A stretch of DNA of 64,000 nt from Paragordius varius. Its lineage: Eukaryota > Nematomorpha. Position numbers and translations under genes: made by a program. The notes under the pieces are model-generated. The model made no database searches and had not been told where the DNA came from. It saw only the letters and a list, made by a program, of their open reading frames with translations. Each line of letters opens with the position of its first letter. The stretch's first letter is position 1. Location of the stretch: the NCBI GenBank assembly GCA_964247055.1, contig OZ176053.1, positions 13,268,001 through 13,332,000 on the forward strand. The letters run 5' to 3'. Of the stretch, positions 1 to 11,632 are shown piece after piece.

Positions 1-191
1 GTGACCAATATCCGATTTTTAAGGACAAAGTTTAACTTGAGTATTGATGCGACTTATTGATACGACTAGTTTTATACATAAATTTATCAAGTATCGTTGT
101 AAAAATCGGATATGAAAGAGTTTGTCAAACTATCTCTATTATTTGATGTAGTCCTACTAAGAGAATGTATAAAAAATAATTTTGTTCACCG
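1..191 (+). repeat. Reference L-type monomer (191 bp)
   Basis: This is the first complete monomer. Hand count: 55 G+C in 191 bp (about 29%) and 6 CpG when the boundary CCGG is included. It differs from the S type by 13 extra bases: GTATTGATGCGAC is followed by TTATTGATACGAC, two near-identical 13-mers, so L looks like S with an internal 13-bp tandem duplication (or S like a deletion of one copy). Inside it are a 14-bp inverted repeat at 8-21 and 100-113, a 13-bp near-palindrome AGTTTGTCAAACT at 119-131, and a TATAAAAAAT run close to the right end. No reading frame of useful length crosses it. Confidence 0.95.
8..113 (+). repeat. 14-bp inverted repeat within the monomer (example)
   Basis: ATATCCGATTTTTA at 8-21 and its exact reverse complement TAAAAATCGGATAT at 100-113, with 78 bp between them in an L monomer (65 in S, 43 in the 156-bp type). 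Both arms are kept in nearly all monomers of both array arms, although the loop is variable in length and sequence. Exceptions include TGTACAATCCGGATATG units (about 10.43 and 13.73 kb), CATATCTGATT units (46281 and copies) and the 147-bp unit. Confidence 0.93.
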
Positions 192-195
192 GTGA
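186..195. repeat. 10-bp palindrome at the monomer boundary (example)
   Basis: TCACCGGTGA is self-complementary and contains the only CCGG of the monomer. It recurs at nearly every boundary in both arms. Subtype-specific alterations break the symmetry: TCACCGGGGA (G type), TCACCGCTGA (18471, 19601), TCAACGGTGA (30-40 kb), TCACGGGTGA (before 156-bp units) and TCATGGGTGA (55691, 57782). Whether a protein binds it is unknown. Confidence 0.9.
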
Positions 196-369
196 CCAAT
201 ATCCGATTTTTAAGGACAAAGTTTAACTTGAATATTGATGCGACTAGTTTAATACATTAATTTTTAAAGTATAGTTGTAAAAATCGGATATGAAAGAGTT
301 TGTCAAACTATCTCTATATTTTGATGTAGTCTTACTAAGAGAATGTATAAAAAATAATTTTGTTCACCG
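192..369 (+). repeat. Reference S-type monomer (178 bp)
   Basis: The basic unit length of the array. It has a single GCGACTAG where the L type has a duplicated 13-mer. This copy also carries linked variants GAATATTGATG and AGTATAGTTG that travel together in copies at 561, 1476, 2213, 2582, 3497 and 4971, so it is a distinct sub-subtype that helps to register the higher-order repeats. The more common S form has GAGTATTGATG and AGTATCGTTG (for example 739-916). Confidence 0.95.
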
Positions 370-916
370 GTGACCAATATCCGATTTTTAAGGACAAAGT
401 TTAACTTGAGTATTGATGCGACTTATTGATACGACTAGTTTTATACATAAATTTATCAAGTATCGTTGTAAAAATCGGATATGAAAGAGTTTGTCAAACT
501 ATCTCTATTATTTGATGTAGTCCTACTAAGATAATGTATAAAAAATAATTTTGTTCACCGGTGACCAATATCCGATTTTTAAGGACAAAGTTTAACTTGA
601 ATATTGATGCGACTAGTTTAATACATTAATTTTTAAAGTATAGTTGTAAAAATCGGATATGAAAGAGTTTGTCAAACTATCTCTATATTTTGATGTAGTC
701 TTACTAAGAGAATGTATAAAAAATAATTTTGTTCACCGGTGACCAATATCCGATTTTTAAGGACAAAGTTTAACTTGAGTATTGATGCGACTAGTTTAAT
801 ACATTAATTTTTAAAGTATCGTTGTAAAAATCGGATATGAAAGAGTTTGTCAAACTATCTCTATATTTTGATGTAGTCTTACTAAGAGAATGTATAAAAA
901 ATTATTTTGTTCACCG

Positions 917-1093
917 GGGACCAATATCCGATTTTTAAGGACAAAGTTTAACTTGAGTAATCATGCGACTAATTTTATACATTAATTTTTAAAGTATTGT
1001 TGTAAAAATCGGATATGAAAGAGTTTGCCAAACTATCTCTATATTTATATGTAGTCCTACTAAGAGAATGTATAAAAAAAATTTTGTTCACCG
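917..1093 (+). repeat. Reference G-type monomer (177 bp)
   Basis: A diverged subtype defined by linked variants: boundary CACCGGGGACC instead of CACCGGTGACC, GAGTAATCATGCG instead of GAGTATTGATGCG, GTATTGTTGT instead of GTATCGTTGT, GTTTGCCAAAC instead of GTTTGTCAAAC, and TTTATATGTAGTCC. The boundary change destroys the 10-bp palindrome. Copies in this arm start at 1845, 2938, 3866, 4412, 5340, 6826, 7754 and 11633, with another near 13287. The G type is the marker monomer of the 8- and 11-monomer higher-order repeats. A matching monomer in the inverted arm lies at 42477-42652. Confidence 0.93.
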
Positions 1094-2937
1094 GTGACCA
1101 ATATCCGATTTTTAAGGACAAAGTTTAACTTGAGTATTGATGCGACTTATTGATACGACTAGTTTAACACATTAATTTTTAAAGTATCGTTGTAAAAATC
1201 GGATATGAAAGAGTTTGTCAAAATATCTCTATATTTTGATGTAGTCTTGCTAAGAGAATGTATAAAAAATAATTTTGTTCACCGGTGACCAATATCCGAT
1301 TTTTAAGGACAAAGTTTAACTTGAGTATTGATGCGACTTATTGATACGACTAGTTTTATACATAAATTTATCAAGTATCGTTGTAAAAATCGGATATGAA
1401 AGAGTTTGTCAAACTATCTCTATTATTTGATGTAGTCCTACTAAGAGAATGTATAAAAAATAATTTTGTTCACCGGTGACCAATATCCGATTTTTAAGGA
1501 CAAAGTTTAACTTGAATATTGATGCGACTAGTTTAATACATTAATTTTTAAAGTATAGTTGTAAAAATCGGATATGAAAGAGTTTGTCAAACTATCTCTA
1601 TATTTTGATGTAGTCTTACTAAGAGAATGTATAAAAAATAATTTTGTTCACCGGTGACCAATATCCGATTTTTAAGGACAAAGTTTAACTTGAGTATTGA
1701 TACGATTTATTGATACGACTATTTTTATACCTTAATTTTTAAAGTATCGTTGTAAAAATCGGATATGAAAGAGTTTGTCAAACTATCTCTATATTTTGAT
1801 GTAGTCTTACTAAGAGAATGTATAAAAAATTATTTTGTTCACCGGGGACCAATATCCGATTTTTAAGGACAAAGTTTAACTTGAGTAATCATGCGACTAG
1901 TTTTATACATTAATTTTTAAAGTATTGTTGTAAAAATCGGATATGAAAGAGTTTGCCAAACTATCTCTATATTTATATGTAGTCCTACTAAGAGAATGTA
2001 TAAAAAAAATTTTGTTCACCGGTGACCAATATCCGATTTTTAAGGACAAAGTTTAACTTGAGTATCGATGCGACTTATTGATACGACTAGTTTAACACAT
2101 TAATTTTTAAAGTATCGTTGTAAAAATCGGATATGAAAGAGTTTGTCAAACTATCTCTATTATTTGATGTAGTCCTACTAAGAGAATGTATAAAAAATAA
2201 TTTTGTTCACCGGTGACCAATATCCGATTTTTAAGGACAAAGTTTAACTTGAATATTGATGCGACTAGTTTAATACATTACTTTTTAAAGTATAGTTGTA
2301 AAAATCGGATATGAAAGAGTTTGTCAAACTATCTCTATATTTTGATGTAGTCTTACTAAGAGAATGTATAAAAAATAATTTTGTTCACCGGTGACCAATA
2401 TCCGATTTTTAAGGACAAAGTTTAACTTGAGTATTGATGCGACTTATTGATACGACTAGTTTTATACATAAATTTATCAAGTATCGTTGTAAAAATCGGA
2501 TATGAAAGAGTTTGTCAAACTATCTCTATTATTTGATGTAGTCCTACTAAGAGAATGTATAAAAAATAATTTTGTTCACCGGTGACCAATATCCGATTTT
2601 TAAGGACAAAGTTTAACTTGAATATTGATGCGACTAATTTAATACATTAATTTTTAAAGTATAGTTGTAAAAATCGGATATGAAAGAGTTTGTCAAACTA
2701 TCTCTATATTTTGATGTAGTCTTACTAAGAGAATGTATAAAAAATAATTTTGTTCACCGGTGACCAATATCCGATTTTTAAGGACAAAGTTTAACTTGAG
2801 TATTGATGCGACTAGTTTAATACATTAATTTTTAAAGTATCGTTGTAAAAATCGGATATGAAAGAGTTTGTCAAACTATCTCTATATTTTGATGTAGTCT
2901 TACTAAGAGAATGTATAAAAAATTATTTTGTTCACCG
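917..2937 (+). repeat. 11-monomer higher-order repeat (2,021 bp)
   Basis: Monomer order: G (917), L with AACAC and CAAAATATC (1094), L (1285), S (1476), L-like with GATACGATTTATTG (1654), G (1845), L with GTATCGATGCG (2022), S (2213), L (2391), S (2582), S (2760). The marker CAAAATATCTC at 1219 recurs at 3240, a spacing of 2,021 bp, and GTATCGATGCG recurs with the same spacing. The following 1,474-bp units have the same order but lack the extra L, S, S block, so the 11-mer and 8-mer are related by gain or loss of three monomers. Confidence 0.92.
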
Positions 2938-4411
2938 GGGACCAATATCCGATTTTTAAGGACAAAGTTTAACTTGAGTAATCATGCGACTAGTTTTATA
3001 CATTAATTTTTAAAGTATTGTTGTAAAAATCGGATATGAAAGAGTTTGCCAAACTATCTCTATATTTATATGTAGTCCTACTAAGAGAATGTATAAAAAA
3101 AATTTTGTTCACCGGTGACCAATATCCGATTTTTAAGGACAAAGTTTAACTTGAGTATTGATGCGACTTATTGATACGACTAGTTTAACACATTAATTTT
3201 TAAAGTATCGTTGTAAAAATCGGATATGAAAGAGTTTGTCAAAATATCTCTATATTTTGATGTAGTCTTGCTAAGAGAATGTATAAAAAATAATTTTGTT
3301 CACCGGTGACCAATATCCGATTTTTAAGGACAAAGTTTAACTTGAGTATTGATGCGACTTATTGATACGACTAGTTTTATACATAAATTTATCAAGTATC
3401 GTTGTAAAAATCGGATATGAAAGAGTTTGTCAAACTATCTCTATTATTTGATGTAGTCCTACTAAGAGAATGTATAAAAAATAATTATGTTCACCGGTGA
3501 CCAATATCCGATTTTTAAGGACAAAGTTTAACTTGAATATTGATGCGACTAGTTTAATACATTAATTTTTAAAGTATAGTTGTAAAAATCGGATATGAAA
3601 GAGTTTGTCAAACTATCTCTATATTTTGATGTAGTCTTACTAAGAGAATGTATAAAAAATAATTTTGTTCACCGGTGACCAATATCCGATTTTTAAGGAC
3701 AAAGTTTAACTTGAGTATTGATACGATTTATTGATACGACTATTTTTATACATTAATTTTTAAAGTATCGTTGTAAAAATCGGATATGAAAGAGTTTGTC
3801 AAACTATCTCTATATTTTGATGTAGTCTTACTAAGAGAATGTATAAAAAATTATTTTGTTCACCGGGGACCAATATCCGATTTTTAAGGACAAAGTTTAA
3901 CTTGAGTAATCATGCGACTAGTTTTATACATTAATTTTTAAAGTATTGTTGTAAAAATCGGATATGAAAGAGTTTGCCAAACTATCTCTATATTTATATG
4001 TAGTCCTACTAAGAGAATGTATAAAAAAAATTTTGTTCACCGGTGACCAATATCCGATTTTTAAGGACAAAGTTTAACTTGAGTATCGATGCGACTTATT
4101 GATACGACTAGTTTAACACATTAATTTTTAAAGTATCGTTGTAAAAATCGGATATGAAAGAGTTTGTCAAACTATCTCTATTATTTGATGTAGTCTTGCT
4201 AAGAGAATGTATAAAAAATAATTTTGTTCACCGGTGACCAATATCCGATTTTTAAGGACAAAGTTTAACTTGAGTATTGATGCGACTAGTTTAATACATT
4301 AATTTTTAAAGTATCGTTGTAAAAATCGGATATGAAAGAGTTTGTCAAACTATCTCTATATTTTGATGTAGTCTTACTAAGAGAATGTATAAAAAATTAT
4401 TTTGTTCACCG
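2938..4411 (+). repeat. 8-monomer higher-order repeat, copy 1 (1,474 bp)
   Basis: Order G, L(AACAC), L, S, L-like(GATACGATTT), G, L(GTATCGATG), S, with lengths 177, 191, 191, 178, 191, 177, 191 and 178, summing to 1,474. The next block repeats the same order. Marker CAAAATATCTC lies at 3240 here and 4714 in the next copy, exactly 1,474 bp apart. Confidence 0.93.
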
Positions 4412-5882
4412 GGGACCAATATCCGATTTTTAAGGACAAAGTTTAACTTGAGTAATCATGCGACTAGTTTTATACATTAATTTTTAAAGTATTGTTGTAA
4501 AAATCGGATATGAAAGAGTTTGCCAAACTATCTCTATATTTATATGTAGTCCTACTAAGAGAATGTATAAAAAAAATTTTGTTCACCGGTGACCAATATC
4601 CGATTTTTAAGGACAAAGTTTAACTTGAGTATTGATGCGACTTATTGATACGACTAGTTTAACACATTAATTTTTAAAGTATCGTTGTAAAAATCGGATA
4701 TGAAAGAGTTTGTCAAAATATCTCTATATTTTGATGTAGTCTTGCTAAGAGAATGTATAAAAAATAATTTTGTTCACCGGTGACCAATATCCGATTTTTA
4801 AGGACAAAGTTTAACTTGAGTATTGATGCGACTTATTGATACGACTAGTTTTATACATAAATTTATCAAGTATCGTTGTAAAAATCGGATATGAAAGAGT
4901 TTGTCAAACTATCTCTATTATTTGATGTAGTCCTACTAAGAGAATGTATAAAAAATAATTATGTTCACCGGTGACCAATATCCGATTTTTAAGGACAAAG
5001 TTTAACTTGAATATTGATGCGACTAGTTTAATACATTAATTTTTAAAGTATAGTTGTAAAAATCGGATATGAAAGAGTTTGTCAAACTATCTCTATATTT
5101 TGATGTAGTCTTACTAAGAGAATGTATAAAAAATAATTTTGTTCACCGGTGACCAATATCCGATTTTTAAGGACAAAGTTTAACTTGAGTATTGATACGA
5201 TTTATTGATACGACTATTTTTATACATTAATTTTTAAAGTATCGTTGTAAAAATCGGATATGAAAGAGTTTGTCAAACTATCTCTATATTTTGATGTAGT
5301 CTTACTAAGAGAATGTATAAAAAATTATTTTGTTCACCGGGGACCAATATCCGATTTTTAAGGACAAAGTTTAACTTGAGTAATCATGCGACTAGTTTTA
5401 TACATTAATTTTTAAAGTATTGTTGTAAAAATCGGATATGAAAGAGTTTGCCAAACTATCTCTATATTTATATGTAGTCCTACTAAGAGAATGTATAAAA
5501 AAAATTTTGTTCACCGGTGACCAATATCCGATTTTTAAGGACAAAGTTTAACTTGAGTATCGATGCGACTTATTGATACGACTAGTTTAACACATTAATT
5601 TTTAAAGTATCGTTGTAAAAATCGGATATGAAAGAGTTTGTCAAACTATCTCTATTATTTGATGTAGTCTTGCTAAGAGAATGTATAAAAAATTATTTTG
5701 TTCACCGGTGACCAATATCCGATTTTTAAGGACAAAGTTTAACTTGAGTATTGATGCGACTAGTTTAATACATTAATTTTTAAAGTATCGTTGTAAAAAT
5801 CGGATATGAAAGAGTTTGTCAAACTATCTCTATATTTTGATGTAGTCTTACTATGAGAATGTATAAAAAATTTTGTTCACCG
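4412..5882 (+). repeat. 8-monomer higher-order repeat, copy 2 (1,471 bp)
   Basis: A tandem copy of 2938-4411, differing by a 3-bp deletion in its last monomer (AAAAATTTTG in place of AAAAATTATTTTG near 5870) and a few substitutions. The near identity points to a recent duplication. A related partial version (G, L, L, S, L-like, G) starts again at 6826. Confidence 0.92.
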
Positions 5883-8800
5883 GGGACCAGTATCCGATTT
5901 TTAAGGACAAAGTTTAACTTGAGTATTGATGCGACTTATTGATACGACTAGTTTTATACATAAATTTATAAAGTATCGTTGTAAAAATCGGATATGAAAG
6001 AGTTTGTCAAACTATCTCTATTATTTGATGTAGTCCTACTAAGAGAATGTATAAAAAATAATTTTGTTCACCGGTGACCAATATCCGATTTTTAAGGACA
6101 AAGTTTAACTTGAGTATTGATGCGACTTATTGATACGACTAGTTTAACACATTAATTTTTAAAATATCGTTGTAAAAATCGGATATGAAAGAGTTTGTCA
6201 AAATATCTCTATATTTTGGTTGTAGTCTTGCTAAGAGAATGTATAAAAAATAATTTTGTTCACCGGTGACCAATATCCGATTTTTAAGGACAAAGTTTAA
6301 CTTGAGTATTGATGCGACTTATTGATACGACTAGTTTTATACATTAATTTATAAAGTATCGTTGTAAAAATCGGATATGAAAGAGTTTGTCAAACTATCT
6401 CTATTATTTGATGTAGTCCTACTAAGAGAATGTATAAAAAATAATTCTGTTCACCAGTGACTAATATCCGATTTTTAAGGACAAAGTTTAACTTGAGTAT
6501 TGATGCGACTTATTGATACGACTAGTTTAACACATTAATTTTTAAAGTATCGTTGTAAAAATCGGATATGAAAGAGTTTGTCAAACTATCTCTATATTTT
6601 GATGTAGTCTTACTAAGTGAATGTATAAAAAATAATTTTGTTCACCGGTGACCAATATCCGATTTTTAAGGACAAAGTTTAACTTGAGTATTGATGCGAC
6701 TAGTTTAATACATTAATTTTTAAAGTATCGTTGTAAAAATCGGATATGAAAGAGTTTGTCAAACTATCTCTATATTTTGATGTAGTCTTACTAAGAGAAT
6801 GTATAAAAAATTATTTTGTTCACCGGGGACCAATATCCGATTTTTAAGGACAAAGTTTAACTTGAGTAATCATGCGACTAGTTTTATACATTAATTTTTA
6901 AAGTATTGTTGTAAAAATCGGATATGAAAGAGTTTGCCAAACTATCTCTATATTTATGTGTAGTCCTACTAAGAGAATGTATAAAAAAAATTTTGTTCAC
7001 CGGTGACCAATATCCGATTTTTAAGGACAAAGTTTAACTTGAGTATTGATGCGACTTATTGATACGACTAGTTTAACACATTAATTTTTAAAGTATCGTT
7101 GTAAAAATCGGATATGAAAGAGTTTGTCAAAATATCTCTATATTTTGATGTAATCTTGCTAAGAGAATGTATAAAAAATAATTTTGTTCACCGGTGACCA
7201 ATATCCGATTTTTAAGGACAAAGTTTAACTTGAGTATTGATGCGACTTATTGATACGACTAGTTTTATACATAAATTTATCAAGTATCGTTGTAAAAATC
7301 GGATATGAAAGAGTTTGTCAAACTATCTCTATTATTTGATGTAGTCCTACTAAGAGAATGTATAAAAAATAATTTTGTTCACCGGTGACCAATATCCGAT
7401 TTTTAAGGACAAAGTTTAACTTGAATATTGATGCGACTAGTTTAATACATTAATTTTTAAAGTATAGTTGTAAAAATCGGATATGAAAGAGTTTGTCAAA
7501 CTATCTCTATATTTTGATGTAGTCTTACTAAGAGAATGTATAAAAAATAATTTTGTTCACCGGTGACCAATATCCGATTTTTAAGGACAAAGTTTAACTT
7601 GAGTATTGATACGATTTATTGATACGACTATTTTTATACATTAATTTTTAAAGTATCGTTGTAAAAATCGGATATGAAAGAGTTTGTCAAACTATCTCTA
7701 TATTTTGATGTAGTCTTACTAAGAGAATGTATAAAAAATTATTTTGTTCACCGGGGACCAATATCCGATTTTTAAGGACAAAGTTTAACTTGAGTAATCA
7801 TGCGACTAGTTTTATACATTAATTTTTAAAGTATTGTTGTAAAAATCGGATATGAAAGAGTTTGCCAAACTATCTCTATATTTATATGTAGTCCTACTAA
7901 GAGAATGTATAAAAAAAATTTTGTTCACCGGTGACCAATATCCGATTTTTAAGGACAAAGTTTAACTTGAGTATTGATGCGACTTATTGATACGACTAGT
8001 TTTATACATTAATTTATAAAGTATCGTTGTAAAAATCGGATATGAATGAGTTTGTCAAACTATCTCTATTATTTGATGTAGTCTTGCTAAGAGAATGTAT
8101 AAAAAATTATTTTGTTCACCGGTGACCAATATCCGATTTTTAAGGACAAAGTTTAACTTGAGTATTGATGCGACTAGTTTAATACATTAATTTTTAAAGT
8201 ATCGTTGTAAAAATCGGATATGAACGAGTTTGTCAAACTATCTCTATATTTTGATGTAGTCTTACTAAGAGAATGTATAAAAAATTATTTTGTTCACCGG
8301 GGACTAGTATCCGATTTTTAAGGACAAAGTTTAACTTGAGTATTGATGCGACTTATTTATACGACTAGTTTTATACATAAATTTATAAAGTATCGTTGTA
8401 AAAATCGGATATGAAAGAGTTTGTCAAACTATCTCTATTATTTGATGTAGTCCTACTAAGAGAATGTATAAAAAATAATTTTGTTCACCGGTGACCAATA
8501 TCCGATTTTTAAGGACAAAGTTTAACTTGAGTATTGATGCGACTTATTGATACGACTAGTTTTATACATAAATTTATAAAGTATCGTTGTAAAAATCGGA
8601 TATGAAAGAGTTTGTCAAACTATCTCTATTATTTGATGTAGTCCTACTAAGAGAATGTATAAAAAATAATTTTGTTCACCGGTGACCAATATCCGCTTTT
8701 TAAGGACAAATTTTAACTTGAATATTGATGCGACTAGTTTAATACATTAATTTTTAAAGTATAGTTGTAAAAATCGGATATGAAAGAGTTTGTCAAACTA

Positions 8801-10158
8801 TCTCTATATTTTGATGTAGTCTTACTAAGAGAATGTATAAAAAATTATTTTGTTCACCGGGGACCAATATCCGATTTTTAAGGATAAGTTTAACTTGAGT
8901 ATTGATGCGACTTATTGATACGACTAGTTTTATACATTAATTTATAAAGTATCGTTGTAAAAATCGGATATGAAAGAGTTTGTCAAACTATCTCTATTAT
9001 TTGATGTAGTCTTACTAAGAGAATGTATAAAAAATAATTTTGTTCACCGGTGACCAATATCCGATTTTTAAGGACAAAGTTTAACTTGAGTATTGATGGG
9101 ACTAGTTTAATACATTAATTTTTAAAGTATCGTTGTAAAAATCGGATATGGAAAGAGTTTGTCAAACTATCTCTATATTTTAATGTAGTCTTACTAAGAG
9201 AATGTATAAAAAATTATTTTGTTCACCGGTGACCAATATCCGATTTTTAAGGACAAAGTTTAACTTCAGTATTGATGCGACTTATTGATACGATTAGTTT
9301 TATACATTAATTTATAAAGTATTGTTGTAATAATCGGATATGAAAGAGTTTGTCAAACTATCTCTATTATTTGATGTAGTCTTGCTAAGAGAATGTATAA
9401 AAAATTATTTTGTTCACCGGTGACCAATATCCGATTTTTAAGGACAAAGTTTAACTTGAGTATTGATGCGACTAGTTTAATACATTAATTTTTAAAGTAT
9501 CGTTGTAAAAATCGGATATGGAAAGAGTTTGTCAAACTATCTCTATATTTTGATGTAGTCTTACTAAGAGAATGTATAAAAAATTATTTTATTCACCGGT
9601 GACCAATATCCGATTTTTAAGGACAAAGTTTAACTTGAGTATTGATGCGACTTATTGATACGATTAGTTTTATACATTAATTTATAAAGTATTGTTGTAA
9701 TAATCGGATATGAAAGAGTTTGTCAAACTATCTCTATATTTTGATGTAGTCATACTAAGAGAATGTATAAAAAATAATTTTGTTCACCGGTGACCAATAT
9801 CCGATTTTTAAGGACAAAGTTTAACTTGAGTATTGATACGATTTATTGATACGACTAGTTTTATACATTAATTTTTAAAGTATTGTTGTAAAAATCGGAT
9901 ATGAAAGAGTTTGTCAAACTATCTCTATATTTTGATGTAGTCTTACTAAGAGAATGTATAAAAAATAATTTTGTTCACCGGTGACCAATATCCGATTTTT
10001 AAGGACAAAGTTTAACTTGAGTATTGATGCGACTAGTTTAACACATTAATTTTTAAAGTATCGTTGTAAAAATCGGATATGAAAGAGTTTGTCAAACTAT
10101 CTCTATATTTTGATGTAGTCTTACAAAGAGAATGTATAAAAAATTATTTTGTTCACCG
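5883..10158 (+). repeat. Mixed L/S/G array
   Basis: About 23 monomers without one dominant period. It contains a six-monomer stretch 6826-7930 in the same order as the start of the 8-mer above (G, L, L, S, GATACGATTT type, G). From about 9 kb an alternating pair appears: S units with GGATATGGAAAGAG and L units with GATACGATTAG and TGTAATAATCGG. Boundary variants include CACCAGTGACT (about 6452) and GGGACTAGTATCC (about 8300). There is no gene or other element. Confidence 0.9.
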
Positions 10159-11632
10159 GGGACCAATATCCGATTTTTAAGGACAAAGTTTAACTTGAGT
10201 ATTGATGCGACTTATTGATACGACTAGTTTTATACATTAATTTATAAAGTATCGTTGTAAAAATCGGATATGAAAGAGTTTGTCAAACTATCTCTATTAT
10301 TTGATGTAGTCTTGCTAAGAGAATGTAAAAAAAATTATTTTGTTCACCGGTGACCAATATCCGATTTTTAAGGACAAAGTTTAACTTGAGTATTGATGCG
10401 ACTAGTTTAATACCATAATTTAAAAAGTATCGTTGTACAATCCGGATATGAAAGAGTTTGTCAAACTATCTCTATATTTTGATGTAGTCTTACTAAGAGA
10501 ATGTATAAAAAATTATTTTGTTCACCGGTGACCAATATCCGATTTTTAAGGACAAAGAACTTCAGTATTGATGCGACTTATTGATACGATTAGTTTTATA
10601 CATTAATTTATAAAGTATTATTGTAATAATCGGATATGAAAGAGTTTGTCAAACTATCTCTATTATTTGATGTAGTCTTGCTAAGAGAATGTATAAAAAA
10701 TTATTTTGTTCACCGGTGACCAATATCCGATTTTTAAGGACAAAGTTTAACTTGAGTATTGATGCGACTAGTTTAATACATTAATTTTTAAAGTATCGTT
10801 GTAAAAATCGGATATGGAAAGAGTTTGTCAAACTATCTCTATATTTTGATGTAGTCTTACTAAGAGAATGTATAAAAAATTATTTTGTTCACCGGTGACC
10901 AATATCCGATTTTTAAGGACAAAGTTTAACTTGAGTATTGATGCGACTTATTGATACGATTAGTTTTATACATTAATTTATAAAGTATTGTTTTAATAAT
11001 CGGATATGAAAGAGTTTTTCAAACTATCTCTATATTTTGATGTAGTCTTACTAAGAGAATGTATAAAAAATAATTTTGTTCACCGGTGACCAATATCCGA
11101 TTTTTAAGGACAAAGTTTAACTTGAGTATTGATGCGACTAGTTTAACACATTAATTTTTAAAGTATCGTTGTAAAAATCGGATATGAAAGAGTTTGTCAA
11201 ACTATCTCTATATTTTGATGTAGTCTTACTAAGAGAATGTATAAAAAATAATTTTGTTCACCGGTGACCAATATCCGATTTTTAAGGACAAAGTTTAACT
11301 TGAGTATTGATACGATTTATTGATACGACTAGTTTTATACATTAATTTTTAAAGTATCGTTGTAAAAATCGGATATGAAAGAGTTTGTCAAACTATCTCT
11401 ATATTTTGATGTAGTCTTACTAAGAGAATGTATAAAAAATAATTTTGTTCACCGGTGACCAATATCCGATTTTTAAGGACAAAGTTTAACTTGAGTATTG
11501 ATGCGACTAGTTTAACACATTAATTTTTAAAGTATCGTTGTAAAAATCGGATATGAAAGAGTTTGTCAAACTATCTCTATATTTTGATGTAGTCTTACTA
11601 AGAGAATGTTTAAAAAATTATTTTGTTCACCG
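10159..11632 (+). repeat. 8-monomer block, copy A
   Basis: Eight monomers whose private variants recur about 3.3 kb downstream. The markers are TTGTACAATCCGGATATG (GTTGTAC at 10432 and 13731), CAAAGAACTTCAG (10553 and 13852, which lacks the usual TTTAACTT part) and AGAGTTTTTCAAAC (11011 and 14310), all spaced 3,299 bp. The copy B counterpart is 13461-14929. Confidence 0.9.

Larger units (their letters stand above)
1..916 (+). repeat. Opening L/S monomers
   Basis: Five monomers in the order L, S, L, S, S (starts 1, 192, 370, 561, 739), ahead of the first G-type unit. The L-S-S ending matches the last three monomers (2391-2937) of the 2,021-bp unit that follows, so this looks like the tail of a previous copy of that unit, cut by the window start. 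The first base falls exactly on a monomer boundary, which may be chance. Confidence 0.9.

Noticed and set aside
8-113. The monomer as an intact MITE or other transposon
   Set aside because: The inverted arms are internal to the unit, there is no flanking target-site duplication and no transposase. An origin from such an element remains only a possibility.
90-115. Possible CENP-B box at GTATCGTTGTAAAAATCGGA
   Set aside because: It has a TCG and a CGG, but the spacing and core do not fit the NTTCGNNNNANNCGGGN consensus, and no other stretch of the monomer fits better.
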